This document shows, in pieces, positions 8,225 through 17,259 of a stretch of DNA of 64,000 nucleotides. The position numbers and the translations under genes are program-made. The notes below the pieces were generated by a model that searched no databases, was not told the origin of the DNA, and saw nothing but the letters and a program-made list of their open reading frames with translations. Every line of letters begins with the position of its first letter. Within the stretch, counting starts at the first letter, position 1. Source of the stretch: Candidatus Melainabacteria bacterium (lineage in GTDB: Bacteria; Cyanobacteriota; Vampirovibrionia; Obscuribacterales; Obscuribacteraceae); the NCBI GenBank assembly GCA_016699165.1, contig CP064963.1, positions 1,178,001 through 1,242,000 on the forward strand. Direction: 5' to 3'.

Positions 8225-9214
8225 ATGAATCGGACTTCGCTAAAAATCTTCATTGCCGCTATTTTTATTGTACTTAACACAGCGCTGCCGTCGCTTGCAA
8301 AAGAAGACCCACTAAAAGGCAAAGTGGTAGTTATAATCGGAGCCTCCAGTGGCTTTGGCAAAGGAACAGCATTGAAAATGTCGAAGCGCGGTGCTCATGT
8401 GGTGCTTGCAGCTAGACGCATGAATTTGCTTACTGACTTGCAAAAACAGTGTGGCAACGATTCTATTGCGGTTCAAACTGATATCAGTAAAAGCGATGAA
8501 GTGCAGCACTTAGCTGAAGTGACACTTGAAAAATTTCATCATATCGATGTATGGATAAACGATGTGGGAGTTGGAGCAATCGGTCGCTTCGATGAGATTC
8601 CACTTGAAGATCATTCAAGAATGATCGACATCAATTTAAAAGGAATTATTTATGGAAGTCACGTTGCCATCAAGCAATTTAAAAAACAAGGCTATGGCAC
8701 ATTGATAAATTTAGGCTCAATTGATAGCGAGGTTCCACTTGCCTATCAGGGCTCCTATTCTGCCTCTAAGGCTGCGGTGCTTAGTCTTGGACGAGTTTTA
8801 AACGAAGAGTTGAGACTGGCTAAATTCAAAAAGATTCACGTCTCGACAATCATGCCTTGGGCAGTTGATACACCATGGTGGGATCACTCAGCAAATTATA
8901 GTGGTGGCACAGCAAGAATGGGCTCTATGGAAGGACCAGAAAAAGTGGTTAACGCCATGGTTAAAGCCTCTATTCATCCAAAAGAAGAAATTGCGGTGGG
9001 ATGGAAAGCGCGGTCCGCGTATCACTTTCACAAAATGTTTCCAGATTTGTCAGAGCGAATATCTGCAAATGTCGCGCACAAGTATCAAATAAAAGAAGCA
9101 CCACCTTCACCAAACACACACGGCACTCTGTTTACTCCTATGCAAAGCGGCACTGAGATTGAAGGCGGCGTGAGAGAGCGTATGAAGCTGGAAAAAAGTA
9201 GTAGTACGAAGTAG
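8225..9214 (+). CDS. Exported or membrane-anchored SDR oxidoreductase
   Basis: 329 residues. A hydrophobic N-terminus (SLKIFIAAIFIVLNTALPSLA) precedes a classical short-chain dehydrogenase domain. Visible motifs are the nucleotide motif GASSGFGKG (~40), an NNAG-like NDVGVG, the catalytic Ser (LGSID) and the YSASK pair. Cofactor preference is suggested by AARR after beta-2, which favours NADP. The substrate is unknown. SDR enzymes are usually cytoplasmic; the signal-like segment ending ALA suggests export or membrane attachment. It stands alone on the plus strand and meets the DUF4239-like gene end to end. Confidence 0.82.
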   Translation: MNRTSLKIFIAAIFIVLNTALPSLAKEDPLKGKVVVIIGASSGFGKGTALKMSKRGAHVVLAARRMNLLTDLQKQCGNDSIAVQTDISKSDEVQHLAEVTLEKFHHIDVWINDVGVGAIGRFDEIPLEDHSRMIDINLKGIIYGSHVAIKQFKKQGYGTLINLGSIDSEVPLAYQGSYSASKAAVLSLGRVLNEELRLAKFKKIHVSTIMPWAVDTPWWDHSANYSGGTARMGSMEGPEKVVNAMVKASIHPKEEIAVGWKARSAYHFHKMFPDLSERISANVAHKYQIKEAPPSPNTHGTLFTPMQSGTEIEGGVRERMKLEKSSSTK

Positions 9215-9215
9215 C

Positions 9216-9998
9216 CTACTCAGGCTTCTGCTTGATCATTTCCAAAATTGCTTTTCTGTCGTATTTAAACGGATATGACGAAATTCGCATGTAGCCCGTG
9301 TATGGATTACTAAATAGGGCAATCAGCAAAACGTTGAGCGAAAGCGCAAGTGCTACAAGTCCTGTCATAAGCAATTGAGCATTGACGTTTTCCACTTCGA
9401 ATAAAAAAGTGAACATGACTGTGAGAAGTCCGCCACCAATGACGACTCCCCACATTACTTCGTGCATACCGGTTTTGGCAATCTGTAGTCTATACCTTCG
9501 TCCATCTGTCATATCTTGCAAGACTTGCAGCATTTCAGAATATGCCTCGGTACCACGTACGGTGCTTGGTTCGTACTCTGTCATTGTCCACCACAACTCT
9601 CTAAATGGAACCTTGGCAGACTCGTCTTTAAAACCATTTGCGTCAATTGAATCCCATTCCACTTCGTCAACGATGCGCAAATATTCACCCAAGTTTTTGT
9701 GCATAGACTTTCGAATTTCAATTGGCATTGTGTAAGCCATATGAAATAAATCGAGAGTTGAGTCGGCTTCTTGTTGCGTCATTTGTTTTGCATTTTGATA
9801 TTTAGTCTGAGTGTCAACAACAATCAGACCTAGTAGCACCGAATATAGTGTCCCGACAATAGAAAGCATGTAGCCTGCCACTTCGTGGTGGCGTTTGAGC
9901 CAGCTACCAGAAACGCGCTTGCGAACGAGTAATACGCCCATCGACGCGAACAGAACAGAGCCACCAACCACGACTATTCCAAAAATCCAGGCGTCCAT
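9216..9998 (-). CDS. DUF4239-family (bestrophin-like) membrane protein
   Basis: 260 residues with four likely membrane helices: two near the N-terminus (AWIFGIVVVGGSVLFASMGV and EVAGYMLSIVGTLYSVLLGL) and two near the C-terminus (~185-205 and 212-232). The long polar central part (QTKYQNAKQMTQQEADSTLDLF) and the four-helix layout match DUF4239 proteins, which have been compared to bestrophin channels. Function is unproven. It starts four bases after the VanZ-like gene stops, so both are probably in one transcript. Confidence 0.72.
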   Translation of the reverse strand: MDAWIFGIVVVGGSVLFASMGVLLVRKRVSGSWLKRHHEVAGYMLSIVGTLYSVLLGLIVVDTQTKYQNAKQMTQQEADSTLDLFHMAYTMPIEIRKSMHKNLGEYLRIVDEVEWDSIDANGFKDESAKVPFRELWWTMTEYEPSTVRGTEAYSEMLQVLQDMTDGRRYRLQIAKTGMHEVMWGVVIGGGLLTVMFTFLFEVENVNAQLLMTGLVALALSLNVLLIALFSNPYTGYMRISSYPFKYDRKAILEMIKQKPE

Positions 9999-10002
9999 AT
10001 TG

Positions 10003-10401
10003 TTAGTTTCTCGCTCCCTTTAATTTTTCAAATATTTTATCAATCCAACCCGTACAAAAGAATGCAACAAGCACAGCCGACGAGTCTAGCATGACGTCTT
10101 CCACACAAGCGCTTCGTCCAGGCACAAATGACTGGTGCCATTCATCACTTGCTGCATAAAGTATTGCAAGCAACACCGCCAGATATGTCGCTTTCTTTAT
10201 ATCAATGTGTTTGCGCAGGGCTTGTCGCAGCAAGAGATACAGCGCACCGAATTCACTAATATGACCCAATTTGCGCGCAAAAATATTAAAACCACCAAAA
10301 ACAACAGCAGTCTTTTCGCTCGAATTTGCCTGATGCGAGAATGCGAAAATAACTCCCATCCATACTATTACTAAAATCCAGCGCATGATGGGGGAATTCA
10401 C
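10003..10401 (-). CDS. VanZ-like family membrane protein
   Basis: 132 residues. GTG start at 10399-10401 is supported by AAGGA six bases upstream; an ATG five codons on lacks a site. The VanZ-like core is visible: early FSHQANSS, an Arg-Lys-x-x-His element (RKLGHISEFGALYLLL), and SDEWHQSFVPGR with a following Asp. There are four membrane helices. The VanZ family is linked to low-level glycopeptide resistance in enterococci, but most members have no known role. Confidence 0.85.
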   Translation of the reverse strand: MNSPIMRWILVIVWMGVIFAFSHQANSSEKTAVVFGGFNIFARKLGHISEFGALYLLLRQALRKHIDIKKATYLAVLLAILYAASDEWHQSFVPGRSACVEDVMLDSSAVLVAFFCTGWIDKIFEKLKGARN

Positions 10402-10534
10402 GTATTGTCCTTCAAGCCAGGTGAAGATATAACTATACTACTGTCCAATCTTGTGTCTAATTTCGCATAAATGTTTCTTTTGAACTTCCTAAATGCCGCA
10501 TCGTGTGGCTTTTGGCGTCTATCTCGGAAACTAA

Positions 10535-11605
10535 ATGCAGAACTTCAACGCGGAATACAATCAAAATTATAATCCGGAGGTCCCTACCTCTAACGATTTT
10601 GCCGCGCTTAATTTTGGCAGAATCGACCAGGGTCTACCTCAGCCGTATCAGATGGAGCGCTCATGGCAGCAGCAGCAGCAACCGCACTCGCCATATTTGC
10701 CTGCACTAGAAATTCAAAATAATCAGATTCCATGCCGCAATATAGCGCCACAAGATTATGGAGCTTGGTTCAGAAATCCTCAAAACGATTTTCACTCAAA
10801 CAGGTCAATATATCCGCCAGGCTACTGGGATGCATACTGGCGCAATCATTTCCAGAACTATTATGGCAATATGCGCCAACCTCAATATCCTCAGCATCCA
10901 CACCAACATGAGCGACCGCATCAGCATCAGCATCAGCATAGGCATGATGAGCCTTTTGAGCGCCCTCAACCAAGGGAACGTCCCCAACCAATGGAACGAC
11001 CAGAACGAAACAACAGACCCGAACTCAATTTCTCGCTGGCAGGAAAAACAATTGCGCTTGTTCCGGGGCACGGGGGGCATGATCACGGCAACACCGCAGG
11101 GGGCACATCGGAGAAGAAGACGGCTCTGGAAATTTCTTTGCGTCTCAAGGCAACGCTTGAAAGTTTAGGCGCTAAAGTAGTTATTTCACGCGAAGAAGAT
11201 GTACTGGTTGCACCTGGTCAGCAAAAGAGTTTCGTTGAAAGGCAAAAGCCAGATGTGGCCATCGCCATTCACACTGATTCTGCCGGCAATCAAGCATTTG
11301 GCAATATGACTTTATGGGGATTGCCAATCAGTCGCGAATTTGCTGAAACGATGCAGTCGGTTTTGTCTAAGGTGACTGAAAGTAATCGCCCGGTCAAACA
11401 ACAAACGCGAACATGGCAGGGTGGCAGACTTGCCATCGTGCATGCCGAAAATGTACCGACCATTTTGCTTGAGACTGCCAATATGCAGAATAGTGCCGAT
11501 GCTCGAAGAATTCAAACAGCTGATTATCAGCAAAAACTAGTTGATGGTATTGCGCGCGGAGTATTTGAATATTTTTCAAAAAATAATCGCACCAGCCAAA
11601 GGTGA
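10535..11605 (+). CDS. N-acetylmuramoyl-L-alanine amidase (Amidase_3) with low-complexity N-terminus
   Basis: 356 residues. The C-terminal ~185 residues are a zinc amidase that would cleave the bond between MurNAc and L-Ala in peptidoglycan. Metal and catalytic residues are visible in VPGHGGHD, the Glu of KKTALEISLRL, the His of AIAIHTDS, and the Glu of ILLETANMQN. The first ~165 residues are rich in Gln, His, Pro and Asn (runs of QQQQ, and HQHQHQHRH). No signal peptide is visible, which is unusual for a wall enzyme unless it is released by lysis or exported another way. A start further upstream does not help. Confidence 0.88.
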   Translation: MQNFNAEYNQNYNPEVPTSNDFAALNFGRIDQGLPQPYQMERSWQQQQQPHSPYLPALEIQNNQIPCRNIAPQDYGAWFRNPQNDFHSNRSIYPPGYWDAYWRNHFQNYYGNMRQPQYPQHPHQHERPHQHQHQHRHDEPFERPQPRERPQPMERPERNNRPELNFSLAGKTIALVPGHGGHDHGNTAGGTSEKKTALEISLRLKATLESLGAKVVISREEDVLVAPGQQKSFVERQKPDVAIAIHTDSAGNQAFGNMTLWGLPISREFAETMQSVLSKVTESNRPVKQQTRTWQGGRLAIVHAENVPTILLETANMQNSADARRIQTADYQQKLVDGIARGVFEYFSKNNRTSQR

Positions 11606-11614
11606 GATTTACAC

Positions 11615-11640
11615 AAGTAGTACTGTATTTAGTACTACTT
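11615..11640. terminator. Perfect 10-bp hairpin between convergent genes
   Basis: AAGTAGTACT (11615-11624) and AGTACTACTT (11631-11640) are exact inverted repeats around a six-base loop. The hairpin lies 10 bases after the amidase stop and covers the last codons of the glycosylase gene on the other strand. It is a probable bidirectional terminator, though AT-rich and without a long U-tract. Confidence 0.5.
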
Positions 11641-12189
11641 AGACACGAATTTGTTGCCGCGAATGGAAAACCGCCAAAGTCTATCGGTTGCTACTGAGAT
11701 TCCGATACGCGGGGTGATTTCAATTGTTTCATCCGATTTGAGCGAACCTTGCGAAAGCCACAAGGGCGATTCTGAGTCCAATAAGTCCAAGCCGTTCATA
11801 GATTTATCTATCTGCCACTGGCGGCAGAGCCTGCCTGGACCGTTTGCGCCGTCATACTCGAGCGCTCGAATAAGTACCGCACCTGCCGTGCCGTCGGGTT
11901 CGGTTACTGCGTTTAAGCAGTGATACATTCCATAAATGAAGTAAACATAGGCAAATCCCGGCGGTCCGTACATGATTTTGGACCTAGGAGTAATGCCTCT
12001 GAAGGCATGACAGGCAGGATCGTCTTGAGTGTAAGCTTCGACTTCAACAATACGACCAGTAAGGATGGTCCCGTCGTCGAGCCTTCGACACAAATTTACA
12101 CCAAGTAGCTTGGGCGCGATTTCAAGAGTCGAATTCCTGAAAAGCCGCCTGGAGATAGGTTTTAGCCCTGTGCTCGTTGCCTTTGCCAT
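11635..12189 (-). CDS. DNA-3-methyladenine glycosylase (AAG/MPG family)
   Basis: 184 residues from the ATG at 12187-12189. The frame extends ten codons further to a TTG, which looks less likely. It excises alkylated purines to start base excision repair. Family motifs include the catalytic-Glu segment (GRIVEVEAYTQDDPACHAF), TPRSKIMYGPPGFAYVYFIY, and YHCLNAVTEPDG. GPGRLCR matches the conserved GPGKLC region. Length fits the ~190-200-residue bacterial family. It is a single gene with no obvious operon partner. Confidence 0.92.
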   Translation of the reverse strand: MAKATSTGLKPISRRLFRNSTLEIAPKLLGVNLCRRLDDGTILTGRIVEVEAYTQDDPACHAFRGITPRSKIMYGPPGFAYVYFIYGMYHCLNAVTEPDGTAGAVLIRALEYDGANGPGRLCRQWQIDKSMNGLDLLDSESPLWLSQGSLKSDETIEITPRIGISVATDRLWRFSIRGNKFVSK

Positions 12190-12340
12190 ATAAAAAGTAT
12201 ATACGCCACGCCAAGCCAAAACTGCCTATAAATATATCTTTTGTAAGATAGTTGAGAAAATACTCATCTGTCTGTTAAACTGAAAATCAGGATCTGAGGC
12301 TCTTATAAGCCGTCAGGCGCGAAAGAAAGGTCTCAAGGTA

Positions 12341-15300
12341 GTGGACAGCGAATCGCAAACACCTCTTACTAATTCTGATAAAGAAGATAGAAAAGACGAA
12401 TTTCTAGATGCCATCAAGCGCCATATTTGCCAGGTGCTCGGCTTCGACTATGTTTTTATCGACTTTGCTTCGGGCAGCGAAATTCAGAAAATCATGGAAT
12501 TTTCGAGTAATGAAGCCGATGCTGTCGCGCGCAGATTTGTAGACACTCTTTTTGACGAGCACAAGCAGCCCATTTCGCAGGCAAATAGCCTGGTTGCACA
12601 AACGGTGCGCACCACAAATACTTCCTGGATTGGTAAAGCATTCACCAAAGACGATCTGGCGCATAAAGGTCAGGGCGTTCCCTACGCGATGATCCCGGTA
12701 CTCGACACGTTTTCTACGGGCAACAAAGTACGCGGAATTATTCGAGTTGTTTGTTTTGATCAAACTCGCGAGATAGAACTGCAAGACATTTCGACCCTCA
12801 AACTTTTGGGCGAGCAGATGGCTAGTCGTCCAGGTTTCTTTGGAGAAACCCATGGCGAGCTTGCTTTGTCCCAGACGCCAAAGAATGAAGCGCTCGACCG
12901 CGACGTTATTTTGATAATTCATCCTGACCGTGTGGCAAGACGCAGATTTCAACGCATTTTAAGCACTATATACAATGTGCACGAATTGGATGCCACCAAT
13001 AAAGCTCTTGCTATTTTAAACACCGAGCGTGTCGATATGGTCTTGCTCGATTCAGGTCCTAAGGGCGATTCGAACTTGTCTTTTTGTCAGGTTCTCAAAA
13101 AGAACGAGAACTGGGAGCATATTCCCGTTATTTTAACCAGCAACGACAATAGTCCCACGGCTCGTGTCGAAGGGCTTAATGCCGGTGCGGACGATTGTTT
13201 GAATGAAGGCTGTCTTGAGAACGAACTTGTAGCAAGAATTAAATCAGCGCTTCGTCACAGAAAAGTAGAGCGCGAATTATCTGTCCAGCTCAATTTATTA
13301 GAAGATTATGCGCAGCGTCTTGAAAAAGCTCATGAACAGCTGGATCGCGATAGACAAACCCAAATTCAAAAATCGCACTTGCTTGAGCAGCTCATGCGCG
13401 AGTCTGATGTGTTGCGCCATCAAGATAATTTGCTGCATAGAATCAGTAATAACATAAGACAAAGTTTTGCAATCAGCGACAATTTGTCGCAGATGCTAGA
13501 GGACCTTGCTGGATTTTTCAGCCTCGATAATTGTTTTGTGGTACTACCGGCAGAGCACAACGAAGATGAGCAAGAAGAAGATGCTATCAGAGTTGAAACT
13601 GTTACAGATAAAGCTTATAAGATAATCGATTATGACAAAGACTTAGAATGCTTCAAAGTATTCAAAGATAAGTTTCCGTCTGACCAGCCCATTATTTCTA
13701 ACGATGTAATGAATGACAGACGACTGGAGCCTTTCAGAAAGAGTCTGGCCCTCTTTCCTGTGCAGTCGCTCTTTTATATTCCAATTACTTACGAAAAGAA
13801 ATTGCTTGGATTGCTCGTTGGTTATAGATGCGAAACGCGAGCGGCGTGGAGTCGTATCAACGAGACTTTCATGAAGTCTGTCGCAGATCAAGTGGCAAAC
13901 GGCGTTGTGAACGCAAGGCTCTATGCCAAGATTCAACGCCAAGCCACCACCGATGGTTTGACCAGACTATTTAATCACCGAACCGGACAAGAAAAATTAG
14001 CTGAGCAATTGAAAATTGCAGAACGTTATCAAAGAAATTTATCCATTATTATGCTAGATGTGGATCATTTCAAATCTATTAATGACCGCTTCGGACATCC
14101 AGCTGGTGACACGGTTTTGAAAGCAGTGGCACATTTGATACATGCTAATTGTCGCGATGTTGATATTCCGGTTCGATATGGTGGCGAAGAATTTTTACTT
14201 GTTTTACCTGAAGTAAATCAAGATGGTGCAGTTGTGGTGGCAGAGCGTATAAGAAAAGCTCTGGTAGACACTGTAGTGGGACACGAAAACCTCAAGATTA
14301 CGATAAGCGGAAGCTTTGGTGTGGCAGCATTTCCAGAAGATGCAGACCAGCAGCAGCAATTATTAGATTTAGCAGACAAGTCGCTTTATTTGTCTAAAAG
14401 ACTTGGACGAAACCAGGTGCACACTGCATCAGATTTGATGTTTGCACCAAGCGAAGAGAAGGAAGAGCCGTCCACTCGCGAAGTGGCAGATCATGTAAAA
14501 GAACAAAAAGACGTTGGAGATTTTGTTGCTCCATCAATCTCGGCACAAGCAATGACACAAGACGAGCTTGTTCCCGAAGTGGTGGACATGGTTAAGAGCC
14601 TTGCCTCCACTCTTTATTCTAAATCTGAATATAACAAAGTGCACCATTTGGAAGTTGCGCGCATGAGTGAGCTGCTTGCCAAAGTGATGGGACTGACCGC
14701 ACAGCAAGTCGAGCAAATTAGAGTAGCTGGACTTCTGCACGATGTTGGCTTACTCAAATTAAAACAAGAAGTGCTAGACAAACAAGGAATACTCTCTCTT
14801 GAAGAGCGCGAGTTAGTCAATCAACATGCCGTTCTTGGAGCAGATATGCTAAGACCGGTGCGTGCTCTTCGCGAAATTTGCAATGTGATAGAATCGCACC
14901 ACGAGCGCTGGGACGGAACTGGATACCCCAAAGGACTTGCTGGAGAAAACATTCCGCTTGCCGCGCGCATTATATCTATTGTTGATGCATATCACGCCAT
15001 GATTTCGGACCGTCCATACAGAGATGCGCTCACAATGGAAGAAGCGATGGAAGCGCTCAAGGCAGGTGCGGGAAAACAATGGGATCCTTTTTTGCTTGAG
15101 ATATTCTCTGCCGTTCAAAAGAGCGTGCAAGAAGGAAAAGCTGGTTCCAATCCAACTCCTGTTGTGATGAACGTTTCGCCTGACGCCGAGCACACTGATT
15201 CAGATTTGGATATAGCTGAAACCGAATCAATGAGCGGACCTTTAGAATCTATTGAATCTGATGATTTAGAAGATCCGATGGAAGATCCGATGCAAGATAC

Positions 15301-15964
15301 TATGCATGAATCAATGCACGGATCACACGAAACATTTGTCGATCCTCTCCACGAGCCTTTACACGAGTCTTTGCACGCTCCATTGTACGATCCCGGCGAC
15401 ATGGATCAAAATGCCACCATTCCGCCATCGAGTGTTTCGACACCAAGAAATTCAGTTTTAAATTCTGTTCTTGGACCGGCTGCAATTAGAGGACCTGGCT
15501 TAGCTCTTCCTGGTTCTGGCACACCAAGCCAGGCCACTATAAAAACAGGCGAAGTGCCCGTGGTCAAAGACGACATCGACGAAGGCATGCCGCCGATGAC
15601 AGTGGAGCAACAGTCACAACCAGCTACTGCTTCAGCGCCACCACCACCGGTGTCTGGCTTAGGATTTAGACCCATTCCCTTAGACGAAGACGAATCGCTT
15701 TCATCGGGCAATTGGAATCCTATTGTTATTCCAAGAATCGAAACTCCCCAGATTCAAACTACTCAATTTGAAGACCAGTCACAAGACCAGTCACAAGACC
15801 AGTCACAAGACCAGCCTCAAGATCAGGCTCAGGGTCAGCCCGATGCCTCGCCTGGATCGCCGAATGCTCCTAACGCTCACTGGGAGGCACCCACGCACGA
15901 TTTGAGCGGCAAAGAGAGCCAGAGCGAAAACGACGAATCCGAAAACGAAGATGGCTTCTTTTAA
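12341..15964 (+). CDS. GAF-receiver-GAF-GGDEF-HD-GYP protein (cyclic-di-GMP turnover)
   Basis: 1207 residues from a GTG start. In order: an N-terminal GAF-like region (~10-165); a receiver-like domain (~188-305) that keeps Asp237 but lacks the usual Lys (ADDCLNEGC); a coiled linker; a GAF domain (~370-530); a GGDEF domain (~545-700) with an intact GGEEF at 614-618 and an RxxD inhibitory site (RDVD) five residues earlier; and an HD-GYP domain (~770-935) with HD at 800-801 and HHERWDGTGYP at 853-863. It could both make and degrade c-di-GMP. The last ~270 residues are low-complexity and acidic with DQSQ repeats. The protein seems soluble. Confidence 0.93.
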   Translation: MDSESQTPLTNSDKEDRKDEFLDAIKRHICQVLGFDYVFIDFASGSEIQKIMEFSSNEADAVARRFVDTLFDEHKQPISQANSLVAQTVRTTNTSWIGKAFTKDDLAHKGQGVPYAMIPVLDTFSTGNKVRGIIRVVCFDQTREIELQDISTLKLLGEQMASRPGFFGETHGELALSQTPKNEALDRDVILIIHPDRVARRRFQRILSTIYNVHELDATNKALAILNTERVDMVLLDSGPKGDSNLSFCQVLKKNENWEHIPVILTSNDNSPTARVEGLNAGADDCLNEGCLENELVARIKSALRHRKVERELSVQLNLLEDYAQRLEKAHEQLDRDRQTQIQKSHLLEQLMRESDVLRHQDNLLHRISNNIRQSFAISDNLSQMLEDLAGFFSLDNCFVVLPAEHNEDEQEEDAIRVETVTDKAYKIIDYDKDLECFKVFKDKFPSDQPIISNDVMNDRRLEPFRKSLALFPVQSLFYIPITYEKKLLGLLVGYRCETRAAWSRINETFMKSVADQVANGVVNARLYAKIQRQATTDGLTRLFNHRTGQEKLAEQLKIAERYQRNLSIIMLDVDHFKSINDRFGHPAGDTVLKAVAHLIHANCRDVDIPVRYGGEEFLLVLPEVNQDGAVVVAERIRKALVDTVVGHENLKITISGSFGVAAFPEDADQQQQLLDLADKSLYLSKRLGRNQVHTASDLMFAPSEEKEEPSTREVADHVKEQKDVGDFVAPSISAQAMTQDELVPEVVDMVKSLASTLYSKSEYNKVHHLEVARMSELLAKVMGLTAQQVEQIRVAGLLHDVGLLKLKQEVLDKQGILSLEERELVNQHAVLGADMLRPVRALREICNVIESHHERWDGTGYPKGLAGENIPLAARIISIVDAYHAMISDRPYRDALTMEEAMEALKAGAGKQWDPFLLEIFSAVQKSVQEGKAGSNPTPVVMNVSPDAEHTDSDLDIAETESMSGPLESIESDDLEDPMEDPMQDTMHESMHGSHETFVDPLHEPLHESLHAPLYDPGDMDQNATIPPSSVSTPRNSVLNSVLGPAAIRGPGLALPGSGTPSQATIKTGEVPVVKDDIDEGMPPMTVEQQSQPATASAPPPPVSGLGFRPIPLDEDESLSSGNWNPIVIPRIETPQIQTTQFEDQSQDQSQDQSQDQPQDQAQGQPDASPGSPNAPNAHWEAPTHDLSGKESQSENDESENEDGFF
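15773..15820 (+). repeat. 12-bp in-frame tandem repeat
   Basis: Three exact copies of GACCAGTCACAA (15773-15808) and a fourth degenerate copy encode DQSQ repeats in the disordered tail of the GGDEF/HD-GYP protein. Copy number could vary by slippage without breaking the frame. Confidence 0.9.
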
Positions 15965-16038
15965 GATTTCGTTGTGAATAGGGGCTTCAAGCCTGGAGCG
16001 GGTGTAAAATATCGCTTCCAGTAAGGGAGCTTCTCAAG

Positions 16039-17058
16039 ATGAACATCAAACAATTTGTCGACCTCAATTTCAGACATTTTAACGCTGCTGCGTTGAAAGA
16101 TGCAGCTGAAGGCTATGTCGAGCACATGAACAATGGCGGCAAAATGTTCCTTGCGATGGCAGGCGCCATGAGCACAGCCGAGCTTGGCATTACCCTTGCT
16201 GAAATGATCCGCGAAGGCAAGATTCACGCCATAAGCACGACCGGCGCCAACCTCGAAGAAGATATCTATAATTTGGTCGCTCACGACGACTACAAACGCA
16301 TTCCAAACTACAGAGAGCTAACACCAATTCAAGAACAAGAATTGCGTGATGCTGGCTGGAATCGTGTAACTGACACATGTATCCCAGAAGAAACTGCCAT
16401 ACGCAAAATGGAGCATCATCTGCTCAAGATTTATTTGGACGCAGAGAAAGCGGGCGAGCGCTTCTTCCCCTATCAATACATGTACAAATTATTGAAAAGC
16501 GGCGTGCTTGAAAAAAGCTACCAAATAGATCCAAAACACTCCTGGATGCTTGCTGCAGCAGAAAAGAATATTCCAGTATTCACTGGTGGGTGGGAAGATT
16601 CGACTTGCGGAAATATTTTTGTATCGCACATCATCAAAAAGCAGTTGGCGTCGCACAACATCATGAAGTCCGGCACAGAGCAGATGCAGGCTCTGGTTGA
16701 CTGGTATCTTGAGCAGAAAGAAAAAATTGGATTCTTTCAAATTGGTGGCGGCATTGCAGGAGACTTCCCAATTTGTGTGGTTCCACTTATTCAGCAAGAT
16801 TTGCAGAAAGACTGCAACTTCTGGAGCTATTTCTGTCAGATTTCAGATAGCACCACATCTTACGGTTCTTACAGTGGCGCTACACCAAACGAAAAAATCA
16901 CCTGGGGCAAATTAGAGCCTGATACTCCTCGTTATATAGTTGAATCGGATGCCACCATCGTTGCGCCTTTAATTTTCCAATACGTTTTGGATAGCTGCGC
17001 TACAAGCGATAACAAAGAGAATGCCAAAGCTGTAGCAACTGCCGGTTCGAAAAAATAA
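16039..17058 (+). CDS. Deoxyhypusine synthase-like protein
   Basis: 339 residues, close to the usual ~330-370. In eukaryotes and archaea the family transfers an aminobutyl group from spermidine to eIF5A. Bacterial members lack that target, and some make homospermidine or have unknown roles. Family features here are the Rossmann-like start (FLAMAGAMSTAELG), STTGANLEED, and the active-site stretch ITWGKLEPDTPRYI, with the catalytic-type Lys at 291, followed by VESDATIVAPL. The enzyme therefore looks competent. A good ribosome site (AAGGGAG) precedes the ATG. A 72-bp palindromic repeat follows the gene. Confidence 0.88.
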   Translation: MNIKQFVDLNFRHFNAAALKDAAEGYVEHMNNGGKMFLAMAGAMSTAELGITLAEMIREGKIHAISTTGANLEEDIYNLVAHDDYKRIPNYRELTPIQEQELRDAGWNRVTDTCIPEETAIRKMEHHLLKIYLDAEKAGERFFPYQYMYKLLKSGVLEKSYQIDPKHSWMLAAAEKNIPVFTGGWEDSTCGNIFVSHIIKKQLASHNIMKSGTEQMQALVDWYLEQKEKIGFFQIGGGIAGDFPICVVPLIQQDLQKDCNFWSYFCQISDSTTSYGSYSGATPNEKITWGKLEPDTPRYIVESDATIVAPLIFQYVLDSCATSDNKENAKAVATAGSKK

Positions 17059-17121
17059 AAGCATCTGACTGAAACTCAAACTGATCTAACGCAGACTCTA
17101 GACCTCTTTTTTCTCACTCTT

Positions 17122-17193
17122 CATCGTGTATTAAAGATCACGTGATTTTCTTACGCATTGGTGAGAAAAACCATGCAACTTTAATACTTGATG
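17122..17193. repeat. 72-bp palindromic intergenic repeat, copy 1
   Basis: Runs from CATCGTGTATTAAAG to CTTTAATACTTGATG; the two ends are imperfect inverted repeats of each other, able to form one long hairpin. A second 72-bp copy at 25317-25388 is about 79% identical (57 of 72). Both copies lie 53-65 bases after a plus-strand stop codon, and both are followed by TCGCGTAAGAT. It could be a MITE-like or REP-like element, or a processed RNA or terminator. The remainder of 17059-17259 has only an extra CGCGATC / GATCGCG inverted repeat. Confidence 0.8.
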
Positions 17194-17259
17194 TTAAATC
17201 GCGCGATCGACACATGCTGATCGCGTAAGATGTTAGATATCAGATATTAGATTTAGATT

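Noticed and set aside
10758..11168. 136-residue plus-strand frame inside the amidase gene
   Set aside because: It is an out-of-frame shadow of the Q/H-rich head and the start of the amidase domain, without its own ribosome site or recognisable domain.
15773..15820. Short direct repeats as a CRISPR array
   Set aside because: They are contiguous 12-bp in-frame repeats with no spacers, and no cas genes are present.
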